Both the position numbers and the translations under genes were made by a program. The notes under the pieces are model-generated. The model was not told where the DNA came from, searched no databases, and was given only the letters and a program-made list of their open reading frames with translations. 64,000 nucleotides of DNA from Lamprocystis purpurea DSM 4197 (lineage in GTDB: Bacteria > Pseudomonadota > Gammaproteobacteria > Chromatiales > Chromatiaceae), in the NCBI RefSeq assembly GCF_000379525.1, contig NZ_KB902408.1, forward strand, positions 41,023 through 105,022, in the 5' to 3' direction. Positions 1-7,744 of the stretch are shown here, one piece after another (the stretch's first letter is position 1; the number at the start of each line of letters is the position of its first letter).

Positions 1-911
1 GAACTGGCGACCAGCACGGCATAGAAAAGGAACGCGGACAGTTCGCCGCCGCTCAACCGCCCCGCCAGCACCTCACGGCCGCCGACCCACAGCACCACGC
101 CGATGGCGCCGAAGGTGAGGGCGACCGCGATGGCGGCCAGTGCGGCGCTCAGGCGGGCACGCTTCACGGCCGTGCCGAAGGCCGACTCCACGCGTTCTTT
201 GTAGCGCGCCCGATCGATCGGCTCGTGACAGAAGGACTGGACGGTGCGGATGGCGTGCATCACCTCGTCCACGTAAGCCCCCACGTCGGCGATGCGGTCC
301 TGGCTGGCGCGGGAGAGGCGGCGCAGGCGGTAACCGACCAGCCACAACGGCAGGATCACCAGCGGCGTGCCGAGCATGACCAGCCCGGTCAGCCAGGGGC
401 TGGTCAGGGCCAGCATGATCAGACCACCCAGCACCAGCAGCGTGGTGCGCAGGGCCGAGGCCAGGGTGGAGCCGACCACGGTCTGGAGCAGGGTGGTATC
501 GGAGGTCAACCGCGAGATGACCTCACCGGTGCGGGTGGTCTCGAAAAAGCCCACGTCCAGGCTCAAGACCCGGGTGAACACGGCGGTGCGCACGTCGGCA
601 ATGACCCGTTCGCCGATCCAGCTCAGCAGATAGGAGCGGACCATGATCGCGCCCGCCATGGCCAGCACCACGGTAAGGAAGAGCAGCAGGGCGTCGTTCA
701 GCGCCGCCTCGGAGCCGGTCTTGAGTCCGGAGTCGACCACTTCCCGGATCACCTGACCAAACGCGAGCACGGCCCCCGCGGCAACCAGCAGGGCCAGGGC
801 GGCGATCATCAGGCGCCCCAGGTAGGGCCGTACGAAGCGGAGCAGCCGCAACAGCGGACCGAGATTGCGGGTCGTCGGCCGCCGGGGCGGTGCGGACGGG
901 GCAGGGCGCAT
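1..911 (-). CDS. ABC transporter permease/ATP-binding protein, 3' end outside window
   Basis: The reading frame starts at the ATG complementary to 909-911 and stays open to the window edge, giving about 303 N-terminal residues. The protein begins with a basic leader, then a hydrophobic helix pair, and carries the exporter-type transmembrane domain signature: a segment reading SLDVGFFETTRTGEVISRL around residues 105-125, followed by SDTTLLQ, then RASQDRIADVGAYVDE. These are typical of ABCB/MsbA-like half transporters that export lipids, peptides or drugs; the ATPase domain would lie beyond the window. The gene is divergent from the metallocluster operon at 1194. Substrate cannot be told from this part. 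Confidence 0.85.
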   Translation of the reverse strand, partial: MRPAPSAPPRRPTTRNLGPLLRLLRFVRPYLGRLMIAALALLVAAGAVLAFGQVIREVVDSGLKTGSEAALNDALLLFLTVVLAMAGAIMVRSYLLSWIGERVIADVRTAVFTRVLSLDVGFFETTRTGEVISRLTSDTTLLQTVVGSTLASALRTTLLVLGGLIMLALTSPWLTGLVMLGTPLVILPLWLVGYRLRRLSRASQDRIADVGAYVDEVMHAIRTVQSFCHEPIDRARYKERVESAFGTAVKRARLSAALAAIAVALTFGAIGVVLWVGGREVLAGRLSGGELSAFLFYAVLVAS

Positions 912-930
912 GGAACAACCTTACTGCATT

Positions 931-963
931 GTAAAATAGATGGTTAGAGACCCCTTATTTTAC
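931..963. promoter_or_regulatory. AT-rich inverted repeat upstream of the ABC transporter
   Basis: A perfect 8-base inverted repeat, GTAAAATA at 931-938 and TATTTTAC at 956-963, sits 20-50 bases upstream of the ABC transporter start in the only AT-rich stretch of the divergent intergenic region. The arms contain plausible -10 like sequence for the minus-strand gene. It is a candidate operator; the cognate regulator is unknown. Confidence 0.35.
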
Positions 964-1193
964 ATTAACCTACAAAAATTATCCAGATTTGCGGAAATGT
1001 CCTCCGACGAACCGGCATCTCAGCGGATGGGCAGTGTCCGGCGCTGTCCGTCCGTCGTATTTCACCGCAATCGGGCCAGGATCGCGTTGCGTATTTTCAC
1101 GGCCCGAGCCCGCGTTCTCTTGTAACCTGCCGATACTTTATTGCAGCGCGTGGTCTTATGACCGACGGCTGCTCAGTGATATCGGGAGCTTCC

Positions 1194-1559
1194 ATGAAAC
1201 TCGTCATCTCCATCGCCGGCGACAACCTGCAATCGCCGTTCGACGCCCGCTTCGGGCGCGCCGCCGCCTTCTGTCTGGTCGACAGCGACACCGGGGCCTG
1301 GACTGCCCACGCCAACCCGGCACTGGAGGCGGCGGGCGGGGCCGGGGTCCAGGCGGCACAGTTCGTCGCCGGTCTGGGTGCGCGGGCGGTCGTCAGCGGG
1401 GCCTATGGTCCCAAGGCCTATGCCAGTCTGTCCGCCGCGGGGATCGCCATGCATCTTGCGCCCGGCAACGCGCCGCGCACCGCCGCCGACGTGCTGGCGC
1501 AGTTCCAGGCCGGTGCCTTGAACCAGGCCCAGGCCGCCACCCAGGACGGCCGCCACTGA
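1194..1559 (+). CDS. NifX/NifB-type dinitrogenase cofactor domain protein
   Basis: The 121-residue protein is a single NifX/NifB C-terminal-type domain (Fe-Mo cofactor carrier fold). It opens with a MKLVISIAGD strand, then the FDARFGRAAAF segment that corresponds to the family's substrate-binding loop, and ends with a helix whose motif AADVLAQFQAG resembles the usual C-terminus. The ATG at 1194 is chosen because GGGAG lies just upstream; an ATG at 1158 would add a non-conserved leader. It is the first of five genes with ATGA-type overlaps (1559). Family members carry iron-sulfur or Fe-Mo precursors; a role in nitrogenase itself is not shown, since no nif structural gene is nearby. Confidence 0.8.
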   Translation: MKLVISIAGDNLQSPFDARFGRAAAFCLVDSDTGAWTAHANPALEAAGGAGVQAAQFVAGLGARAVVSGAYGPKAYASLSAAGIAMHLAPGNAPRTAADVLAQFQAGALNQAQAATQDGRH

Positions 1560-2419
1560 TGCGGATCGTCGTTGCCAGCGGCAAGGGCGGCACCGGTAAG
1601 ACCACGGTCGCGACCAGCCTGGCGCTGGTTGGAGGGGAGTCGGTGCGCTGTCTGGATTGCGACGTGGAGGCGCCCAATGCCGCGCTCTTCCTCCATCCGG
1701 TGCTGGACCGGCGCCAGGAGGTCGGCATCCCGCTGCCGCGCGTCGACACCGCGCTCTGCACCCACTGCGGCAAATGCGCCGAGGTCTGCCAGTATCACGC
1801 CATTGCCGTGCTCGGCCAGACCACGCTGGTGTTCCCGGAACTCTGCCACGGCTGCGGCAGTTGCACCCGGCTCTGCCCGGAGGCCGCTATCACCGAACAC
1901 CTGCATGTCACCGGTGTGCTGGAGGGCGGTCTGACCGCCGACGGGTTGGAGTTCGCGCGGGGGCTGCTGCAGGTCGGCGAGCCGATGGCCGTGCCCGTCA
2001 TCCGCGAACTGAAACGCTGGCCGCCGCTGCGCCGGCCCGCACTCGAGATCTGGGATGCGCCCCCCGGCGCCTCCTGTCCGGTGGTGGAGACGCTGCGCGG
2101 TGCGGATTTCGCGCTGCTTGTCACCGAGCCGACCCCCTTCGGTCTGCACGATCTGAAACAGGTCGTCGGCATCGCCCGCGCGCTGGAGATCCCCGCGGGG
2201 GTGGTCGTCAATCGCGACGGCATCGGCGATCAGGGGGTCGATGCTTACTGCGCGGATCAGGGCTTACCGATTCTGCTGCGCATCCCGATGGAACGGCGCA
2301 TTGCCGAGGGGCTGGCGCGCGGCCGGTCGCTGCTGGAGACCGCGCCGGATTATCGGCCGGCCTTCCAGGCATTGCTGGCGGCCATCCAGGACCGGGTGAA
2401 CACGGAGTACGCACCATGA
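1559..2419 (+). CDS. MinD superfamily P-loop ATPase with inserted 2x[4Fe-4S] ferredoxin domain
   Basis: The 286-residue protein starts with a deviant Walker A (ASGKGGTGKTT, residues 6-16) of the MinD/Mrp/NifH class, then CDVEAPNA. A ferredoxin insert follows with two cysteine clusters, CTHCGKCAEVC and CHGCGSCTRLC, near residues 65-110. The C-terminal half contains the WDAPPGASCPV switch region and a TEPTPFGLHDL segment. The start overlaps the previous stop as ATGA. Such ATPases occur in tandem pairs in anaerobes and phototrophs next to NifX/NifB-like proteins; they are thought to couple nucleotide hydrolysis to iron-sulfur chemistry, but the reaction is not established. Confidence 0.88.
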   Translation: MRIVVASGKGGTGKTTVATSLALVGGESVRCLDCDVEAPNAALFLHPVLDRRQEVGIPLPRVDTALCTHCGKCAEVCQYHAIAVLGQTTLVFPELCHGCGSCTRLCPEAAITEHLHVTGVLEGGLTADGLEFARGLLQVGEPMAVPVIRELKRWPPLRRPALEIWDAPPGASCPVVETLRGADFALLVTEPTPFGLHDLKQVVGIARALEIPAGVVVNRDGIGDQGVDAYCADQGLPILLRIPMERRIAEGLARGRSLLETAPDYRPAFQALLAAIQDRVNTEYAP

Positions 2420-3318
2420 TGAAACAACTGATCGTCCTGAGCGGCAAGGGCGGTACCGGCAAGACCAGCGTCACCGCCGCCTTTGCGCACCTGGCCGCGG
2501 GGGGGCGGCTGGCCGGTCAGGTGGTGATCGCCGACGCCGATGTCGATGCCGCCAACCTGGAACTGGTGCTGCAACCCCAGGTGCTGGAAACCCAGCCGTT
2601 CCAGGGCGGGCAGGTGGCCGTGATCGATCAGGACACCTGCCTGGTGTGCGGCGGCTGTGCGGATGTCTGTCGGTTCGATGCGATCATCGAGCGCGACGGC
2701 CAGTACCTGGTCGACCCCATCGCCTGTGACGGGTGTGCCGCCTGTGTTTATCAATGTCCGACCGAGAGCATCCACATGGAGCCGCAGGTGGCGGGCAAGT
2801 CCTATGTCTCGGAAAGCCGTTACGGGCCGCTCTATCACGCCAACCTGGACCCCGGGCAGGAAAACTCCGGCAAGCTGGTGACCCTGGTCAAACAGCGTGC
2901 CCGGTTGCGCGCGCTGGACGATGACCGGCAACTGGTGCTGGTGGACGGGCCGCCCGGTATCGGCTGTCCGGTCATCGCGGCGGCGTCCGGCGCCGACCTG
3001 GCGCTCATCGTCGCCGAGCCGACCGCGGCCGGTGTGCACGACATGCAGCGGGTGCTGGGTACCTTGCGCCATTTCGGCGTCCCGGCGCTGGTCTGCATCA
3101 ACAAGGCGGACATCTACCCGGAGGGCGCCGCGGCGATCGAGACCTCCTGCCGCGCGGACGGCGTGGCGACCGTCGGCCGGATTCCCTTCGATGCGACCGT
3201 GGCCACTGCCATGGTGGCCGGGGAAGCCGTGACCGCCTTTCGGCCCGCGGCCCCGGCCAGTCTTGCCATTGCCGCGGTCTGGGAGCGTGTCCTTGCGTCC
3301 CTGGAAGCGCCGGCATGA
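2416..3318 (+). CDS. MinD superfamily P-loop ATPase with inserted ferredoxin domain (second paralogue)
   Basis: The 300-residue protein is a divergent paralogue of the preceding gene with the same plan: LSGKGGTGKTS Walker A, DADVDAANLEL, two [4Fe-4S] clusters (CLVCGGCADVC and CDGCAACVYQC, about residues 75-115), and a switch region reading VDGPPGIGCPV. ATG codons at 2416 and 2419 are both possible; 2416 gives the ATGA overlap seen through the operon. Two tandem paralogues suggest a heterodimer, like other MinD-type pairs. Its C-terminus overlaps the next start by four bases. Confidence 0.88.
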   Translation: MMKQLIVLSGKGGTGKTSVTAAFAHLAAGGRLAGQVVIADADVDAANLELVLQPQVLETQPFQGGQVAVIDQDTCLVCGGCADVCRFDAIIERDGQYLVDPIACDGCAACVYQCPTESIHMEPQVAGKSYVSESRYGPLYHANLDPGQENSGKLVTLVKQRARLRALDDDRQLVLVDGPPGIGCPVIAAASGADLALIVAEPTAAGVHDMQRVLGTLRHFGVPALVCINKADIYPEGAAAIETSCRADGVATVGRIPFDATVATAMVAGEAVTAFRPAAPASLAIAAVWERVLASLEAPA

Positions 3319-3611
3319 AGGAAACCGCCTTGGAACAGGCCGTGCTCGCGCGGCTGCAGTCGGTCATTGATCCCGAAACCAACACCGATGTGGTGCGGAT
3401 GCGCCTGGTGGAGGGTGTGCGGGCCGATCCGGACGGGCGGGTGCATTACACCTTTCGCCCATCGTCCTTTGTCTGTCCGTTGGCCGTCTCCCTGGCCGTG
3501 GACATCAAGAAAGCCGTGGCCCAAGTGCCCGGCGTGACCTCGCAAGCCATCACCGTCAGCGGTTATGTGCAGGCAGAGGTTTTGCAACACTCGATTAATC
3601 AGGAACTTTGA
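3315..3611 (+). CDS. MIP18/DUF59 family iron-sulfur assembly protein
   Basis: The 98-residue protein matches the small MIP18 (DUF59) family that serves in Fe-S cluster assembly (SufT, PaaD, N-terminus of Mrp/ApbC). It shows VLARLQSVIDPETNTDVVRM, where the family's DPE(T/I) motif is followed by a strand, and a conserved Cys in FVCPLAVSLA, the residue normally found in T-x-x-x-C-P. It overlaps the second MinD-like ATPase by four bases. In this operon it is a plausible cluster-transfer partner of the two ATPases; that partnership is inferred from position only. Confidence 0.8.
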   Translation: MKETALEQAVLARLQSVIDPETNTDVVRMRLVEGVRADPDGRVHYTFRPSSFVCPLAVSLAVDIKKAVAQVPGVTSQAITVSGYVQAEVLQHSINQEL

Positions 3612-3612
3612 T

Positions 3613-3996
3613 ATGAGAATCGCAGTCACCGCGGAAAGCAACGACGGGCTCGACAGCCTGGTCGCCCAGCATTTTGGCCACGCGGCCTTCTTTGTGCTGG
3701 TGGACATGGATAACGGTGTGATGACCGCCACCGAGTCGCTGGCCAACCCCTTTGCCGAGGCGCACGAGCCCGGCCAGATCCCCGATTTCATCAAGGCGCA
3801 GAACGCCAATGTGATTCTGAGCGGCGGCATGGGCGGACGTGCCATCGGGTTCTTCGAGCAGGCCGGCATCCAGGCCGCGACCGGTGCGCGCGGCACGGTC
3901 CGCGAAGCGCTGGAACACTTCCTGGGCGGCCAACTGACCGCCGCGGCCCCCTGCGCGGAAAGCGTGGAGCACGGGCACAAACACAGTCACGACTAG
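3613..3996 (+). CDS. NifX/NifB-type dinitrogenase cofactor domain protein (second copy)
   Basis: This 127-residue protein is a second NifX/NifB-like domain, closer to the family consensus than the first: MRIAVTAES at the N-terminus, LVAQHFGHAAFF as the binding loop, LSGGMGGRAIGFF in the middle, and VREALEHFLGG near the end. It finishes with a His-rich tail (EHGHKHSHD) that could bind metal. It begins one base after the MIP18-like gene stop and is the last gene of the five-gene operon. Bookending of the two MinD-ferredoxin ATPases by NifX-like proteins points to a carrier role for a metal cluster. Confidence 0.82.
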   Translation: MRIAVTAESNDGLDSLVAQHFGHAAFFVLVDMDNGVMTATESLANPFAEAHEPGQIPDFIKAQNANVILSGGMGGRAIGFFEQAGIQAATGARGTVREALEHFLGGQLTAAAPCAESVEHGHKHSHD

Positions 3997-4036
3997 TCGA
4001 CTGCGCATGCGTTCAAGATCCGTATGGGCGACTGTA

Positions 4037-4123
4037 GGGGCGACTTCAGTCGCCCCCTGCGTCGGTAGATCCTTTCCCGGCAATCAGCTCAGTTGCGGGG
4101 TCATTCCGGCAGGATGCCGGAAT
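4037..4123. repeat. two short hairpins downstream of the metallocluster operon
   Basis: A nearly loop-free hairpin (arms GGGGCGACT 4037-4045 and AGTCGCCCC 4048-4056) is followed by a second one (ATTCCGGC 4103-4110 and GCCGGAAT 4116-4123). Neither has a T-tract on the plus strand, so they look like dispersed palindromes rather than a canonical terminator, though either could block transcription running between the operon and the convergent gene at 4161. Confidence 0.5.
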
Positions 4124-4160
4124 CCAATCGCGCCGGGCGCGGTTTAGTTGACCCCGAGCT

Positions 4161-5186
4161 TCAGGTTCGGCGATTGGGTTGCCGAAATGTGAGAACGGTC
4201 CGTGCGAAGATCCAGACCACGAGTGCGACGCTGAACATCTCTGCCGTTTCTTCCGCGAGCAGGCTGACCCGCGCTATCACTTCGCCCTGCTTGATCACTC
4301 CAATAGTGACCAAATGCGCGTGCAGATTCTCAATGCCGATCGACCCGCCGAGAAAAAGGCCGCCGGCGAAGATCAAGATGGCGAAATCCCGAGTCGATAG
4401 AACCTTCCAGAATCCGCGGGCGAGCACCAGCCCGATGGCGAGCGCGAGGGGGAAGAAAACGAGTGTCCAGGGTCGGATCCGCCAATTGCCGATTTCGATG
4501 ATGCCGCGTGTTCCGTCTTGGCTCCAGCTATGGGCAGCAACCAAGTAACCGACGTGCTCATGGATCGTGAGAAGCTCGTCCATCGCCATGTAGAGCAAGA
4601 TGGTTCCGGCGAAAGGCCAGGCCCAGGTCCACATGCGTTCCTGGCGCGGTATCACACGATAACCGGCGAACGCTAGCCCACTGGCTAAACCAAGCTGCAT
4701 ACTCGAAAAAAGGGCAGGTAAATTGAACTCGTCATCGAATCCAAAGAGTGCGCGCAAATAGCCATAATACGCGAGTCCGCGGCCATGTGTCAGCCAAAAC
4801 GCTGTCGCTAAAAGTAGTTGACAGCACAGGAGAACAAAAAATAACCCACGCGCCTTCGCGTTCCCATCGGCGGTATCCCACCAGTGCTGGAGATCGCGGC
4901 GCCTCAGGTAGGTGCTCATACCAATCATTGCGAGGAGTTGCAGGCCGGCATTAACGAGCGCCGCGTGATAGATGACAAAGGTGTTGACCTGCATTGCTCC
5001 GACAACGTTTATCGGTGCGGTTAACACTGCGAGTACGACCGCGGAAACTACTGCCACCAACAATGCCATCAGGGTGCAGCGAATCAACACGCGCATCCAT
5101 GTCGCGTCTTCGTCGGTGTTGATCGACTGGCGGCGTTCGCCGGCAATAAGCGACGCCTGGCCATGGCTGTCTGCAGCAAGGCTCAT
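4161..5186 (-). CDS. polytopic membrane protein of unknown function
   Basis: The 341-residue protein has a soluble N-terminus of about 30 residues and then roughly eight hydrophobic segments. Charged residues recur inside membrane helices: AMDELLTIHEHVG at about residue 205, and LLAEETAEMFSVAL near residue 315. This pairing of a D-E-x-x-x-x-H-E helix with an E-E-x-x-E-M helix is seen in a family of uncharacterised bacterial membrane proteins; the acidic and histidine residues could form a metal site. Codon use is less GC-rich than in flanking genes. No neighbour suggests a role. Confidence 0.7.
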   Translation of the reverse strand: MSLAADSHGQASLIAGERRQSINTDEDATWMRVLIRCTLMALLVAVVSAVVLAVLTAPINVVGAMQVNTFVIYHAALVNAGLQLLAMIGMSTYLRRRDLQHWWDTADGNAKARGLFFVLLCCQLLLATAFWLTHGRGLAYYGYLRALFGFDDEFNLPALFSSMQLGLASGLAFAGYRVIPRQERMWTWAWPFAGTILLYMAMDELLTIHEHVGYLVAAHSWSQDGTRGIIEIGNWRIRPWTLVFFPLALAIGLVLARGFWKVLSTRDFAILIFAGGLFLGGSIGIENLHAHLVTIGVIKQGEVIARVSLLAEETAEMFSVALVVWIFARTVLTFRQPNRRT

Positions 5187-5719
5187 GGAAGGTCCTCAGG
5201 TATCGCTGTCAGGGAGCAGCGGTTATATTTTGTTACGATATTATGGCGGTGGTGGCGATCCTCAAGCAGTCGACTATTAGCGAGGTCAAGATCTTATGCC
5301 CACCGCACATGCCAAGGCACCTTGAAAGGTGCCGCTGATCCCGCATCGCGTGCCGCGGCATTCCCCGTCTCAGCGCCGCCTGAGCCTCAGTCGGCGCGAC
5401 CGTTTGCCAAGCCAGTACACGTTACTCCGCCACCGGCGGCAACACTGATCGCGTCGAACATTGGTACCTGGCGGACCAGATCGGTCTTGCGCGGTGCGCG
5501 GGTCGAGCCCCGGTCGGCGATCACTCGCGCCACACCCACCCTCTTTGCGGATCACAAGTGGGGCTCGCGCAACGTCCATCCGGTGTAGAATAGCGGGGCA
5601 GGCGGGCACTGCTGTGCCTGAGGATCGATCGGTCACTGCCCCAAGCCGTGACTTTTACCTGATCCCGCCCGAATCGGAGCCCGCCCGCGAGCGGCGGCCC
5701 CTAGAGGGACAACGACTCA
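5187..5719. other. intergenic region upstream of tRNA-Leu
   Basis: No convincing coding region is seen on either strand. There is a hairpin GGCACCTT/AAGGTGCC near 5313-5333. Nothing else is recognised. Confidence 0.4.
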
Positions 5720-5804
5720 GCGCGGATGGCGGAATTGGTAGACGCCCTGGATTTAGGTTCCAGTGGGGCAACCCGTGGGGGTTCGAGTCCCCCTCCGCGC
5801 ACCA
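5720..5804 (+). tRNA. tRNA-Leu, anticodon UAG
   Basis: An 85-base tRNA with encoded CCA. The acceptor arms are GCGCGGA (5720-5726) and TCCGCGC (5794-5800), followed by ACCA. The anticodon loop reads TTTAGGT, giving UAG, flanked by CTGGA/TCCAG. A class II variable arm (TGGGGCAACCCG) and the T-arm GGGGGTTCGAGTCCCCC are present. The gene is followed by integrase remains, as expected for an attachment site. Confidence 0.96.
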
Positions 5805-5840
5805 TTCAATATCAAGCCTTTACACCGTTTTTTCGGGTGA

Positions 5841-6140
5841 CTAGCCTGGCTCTCCGGTGGCAACGTGACGTAGACGTGACGCATCGAAGCGGGCCACCGT
5901 CGATCGCAAGTTCTCCGGAGCCAAGTGCGCGCACCGCTCTGTCATCATGATCGTGCTGTGACCGAGAAGGTCACGGATCTCTCCGCCATGGGCGCGCCGT
6001 CGGTTACCAACCACGCGGCTCAGGTGTGTCGCAGGTCGTGGGGATGGAAATCCGTGATCCCAGCATCACGACACGCCCGGGCGAAGGCGTCGCGGATATC
6101 CACGACCCGCTGCCCCTGATCGATGAACTGATTCGCAGCC
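5841..6140 (-). pseudogene. tyrosine recombinase (integrase) 3' remnant
   Basis: Reading the minus strand from about 6140 gives the C-terminal catalytic part of a phage-type integrase: VVDIRDAFARACRDAGI, then HPHDLRHT with the conserved H-x-x-R, then a TGA where Trp is usual. After a frameshift near 6000 it continues as EIRDLLGHSTIMMTER-CAHLAPENLR. The catalytic tyrosine of the usual ERYAHL motif is Cys (TGC). The TAG at 5841-5843 is the original end. Three independent lesions plus loss of the N-terminus show the gene is dead. It lies 36 bases from tRNA-Leu and points toward it, typical of an element that used the tRNA as attB. Confidence 0.85.
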
Positions 6141-6146
6141 ACAGTT

Positions 6147-6413
6147 CACCGGCCGGGAAGGCGGCGCTGAGGAGCCTTAGGTTGTTGGGGGCCACGGCGA
6201 TTCTTGACGACGGCGAAGCCCGTAAGGCCGCTCGCACGCTCGGCATCTGTCTGGACGGGAACGCTCGGCCTCGTGATTGCCGGTGCCAGGTCCGGCCAGA
6301 TCAGCTCGGCGACCCAGGTCATTCGTGAACTGCGAGCCGCAGGGTTGCGGCTCGATGATCGGGCGATCACCGATGCGCTGGCCCGCTTTTTGGGTGAAAC
6401 CTGGATTCCGTGA
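6147..6413 (+). pseudogene. DUF3368 PIN-like toxin, C-terminal fragment with frameshift
   Basis: The frame through 6150-6245 reads LLGATAILDDGEARKAARTLG, and after a one-base shift near 6245 it reads GTLGLVIAGARSGQI followed by ELRAAGLRLDD. This is the well-known C-terminal half of DUF3368 toxins, where an (L)DDGEAR-x-A-A-x-x-LG block precedes GTLG. The N-terminal half with the SDT(T/S) active-site strand is absent here; the DNA to the left is the antisense integrase remnant. Its TGA (6411-6413) overlaps the GTG of the next gene. Confidence 0.7.
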
Positions 6414-6712
6414 TCGGACAGCGGCTCTTACGCGCCCGCAAGGCGGCCGGTCCCTCGTTGCGCGAGCTGGCGGAACGGACCTGCGTGAGCCACACGGCCA
6501 TCAGTAAGTTTGAGAAAGGGCTGCTGACGCCATCCTCTGGCCAGTGGCTATGTCGCCTGTTCAAAGAGCGGGGCTGGCGCAAACATGAGCCTGGCGCACT
6601 CTATCCGCCCGAGGAGACGATCCTCTTCAAACAGTTGGTCTTCCATGCCTTAGGCGAAGACTTGGTCGATGAGTCGAAAGCGGCCGAGCTTTTAGGGCGA
6701 CCAAGCTGTTGA
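6410..6712 (+). pseudogene. XRE-family HTH regulator, truncated (ImmA/IrrE domain lost)
   Basis: The 100-residue product starts with an XRE helix-turn-helix: IGQRLLRARKAAGPSLRELA, then CVSHTAISKFEKG. It goes on with ESKAAELLGRP, the sequence that normally leads into the ImmA/IrrE metallopeptidase domain of XRE-ImmA regulators, but the frame then runs directly into the caspase-like fragment at about 6700 and stops. The junction looks like a deletion that removed the peptidase domain of this gene and the N-terminus of the next. The GTG start overlaps the DUF3368 stop, suggesting an old operon. Confidence 0.65.
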
Positions 6713-7128
6713 TCCTCGACTACTGCTATGCCGAGGCCGCTGCGGATGGCTGGCAGCCGAAGCGCTACGACAACCTACGGATACTGGTTTCGACCAAGAG
6801 TCTGGTCCGCGCCAAGGAGATCGACGGACTCGACGGCGGCATCTTCACCCATTGTCTGTGCGAGGCACTGACCGATGAACAGCATCGGCGGCCCTGTGGG
6901 GCGGATGCGTTGGTCGATGCCGACGGCGCTATCTACTCCGACCGTTTGCTCCGCTGGCTGAAATCGCGTATCCCGATTGTCGGGCGGCAATATGTGCACG
7001 ACGCGTCCTTTCACTTTCCGGAGCCGATCGGCGATTCGGGTCAGGACCAGCCGTTTCTGATCGCCCGTGTTCCTGTCCTGACATCGGCTGCCTCCCTCGG
7101 CTCCCCGAACGAATTGCTGTTGTTTTAA
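6709..7128 (+). pseudogene. caspase-like peptidase fragment, N-terminus missing
   Basis: The 139-residue frame begins LLILDYCYAEAAADGW. A D-x-C-x-(A/S) turn after a hydrophobic strand is the caspase-fold catalytic cysteine region. It continues with LRILVSTKS, GGIFTHCLCEAL and DGAIYSDRLLRWLKSRI, which match the late strands and helices of bacterial metacaspase-like domains. The upstream part that would carry the catalytic histidine is missing. The frame ends at TAA 7126-7128, but the sequence resumes in another frame with a NACHT P-loop, so both pieces are one broken gene. Confidence 0.6.
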
Positions 7129-7343
7129 CCGATGCCATCAATGCGGGCGACGACTGTGTGCTTTTTGGTGAAGGCGGCATCGGTAAGACAACCTATCTTC
7201 TGGATCTCTCGCGTGCGATGCTGGATGCCGAGCGTTCGCGGATTCCACTCGATATCGATGCAGCGCCGTGGGCGTACAGTAATATTGGGATCTTCGACTA
7301 TTTGGCGACCGGTCTCCCAGCCACGAAGTATCGCGGGCCTTGA
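7129..7343 (+). pseudogene. NACHT/STAND NTPase fragment continuing the caspase-like gene
   Basis: Shifting frame at 7125 gives TDAINAGDDCVLFGEGGIGKTTYLL, a NACHT-type Walker A (GEGGIGKTT) preceded by the usual short strand. The frame ends where the palindromic repeat at 7336 begins. On the far side of that repeat, at about 7479-7660, the sequence reads LADAGTLTLAINGWNE, like the NACHT Walker B strand ending in D/N-G-W/L-N-E. A caspase-NACHT protein is a known design in bacterial conflict systems; here it is interrupted by a frameshift and a repeat insertion. Confidence 0.62.
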
Positions 7344-7468
7344 TCACGGTTCCGGCCACGGGACATCGTAGGGTGGACAAGCGCAGCGCAGTCCACCAGC
7401 GGCGGCGCGGGATTCGGTGGACTGCGCTAGCGCTTGTCCACCCTACGGCCGGAACGATGATCAAGGCC
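7336..7468. repeat. modular palindromic repeat, subtype 1
   Basis: 133 bases bounded by GGCCTTGATCACGGTTCCGG at one end and the matching GGAACGATGATCAAGGCC at the other. The core holds an inverted pair, GTAGGGTGGACAAGCGCAGC and GCTAGCGCTTGTCCACCCTA, with GCAGTCCACC/GGTGGACTGC inside. A near-identical copy is at 38306-38438. It lies inside the broken NACHT gene. Confidence 0.85.
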
Positions 7469-7660
7469 GTATCGCGTGATAGTCCAGGCATTGCTCAATC
7501 TTGCCGACGCAGGTACTCTTACCCTCGCGATCAACGGATGGAACGAACGTTCGCGCCCGCGCGAGCGAGCCGACGGCTACCGCCTTACGGGAGTTATTGG
7601 CTGCGTTAGAATGCCGAAGGTGGGAATATGGCCGTCCCGCGGATGAGCCGCGACACCGTG
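7469..7660 (+). pseudogene. NACHT gene remnant beyond the repeat
   Basis: Between 7479 and 7540 one frame reads IVQALLNLADAGTLTLAINGWNE and a shifted frame then gives a helix-like TATALRELLAALE. This resembles the Walker B part of a NACHT ATPase and fits continuation of the gene broken by the repeat at 7336-7468. It is too short and shifted to encode a product. Confidence 0.4.
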
Positions 7661-7744
7661 ATTCGGAGAATGGTGCACCTTGGACAGATGCATTGACCTG
7701 AGCGGAGGGTTGTGTGGATTACCGGATACCGTATCGTGCCTGGT

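Noticed and set aside
1120..1160. TTGCA near 1151 considered as a sigma-54 promoter for the metallocluster operon
   Set aside because: No GG lies at the required spacing upstream, so the -24 element is missing.
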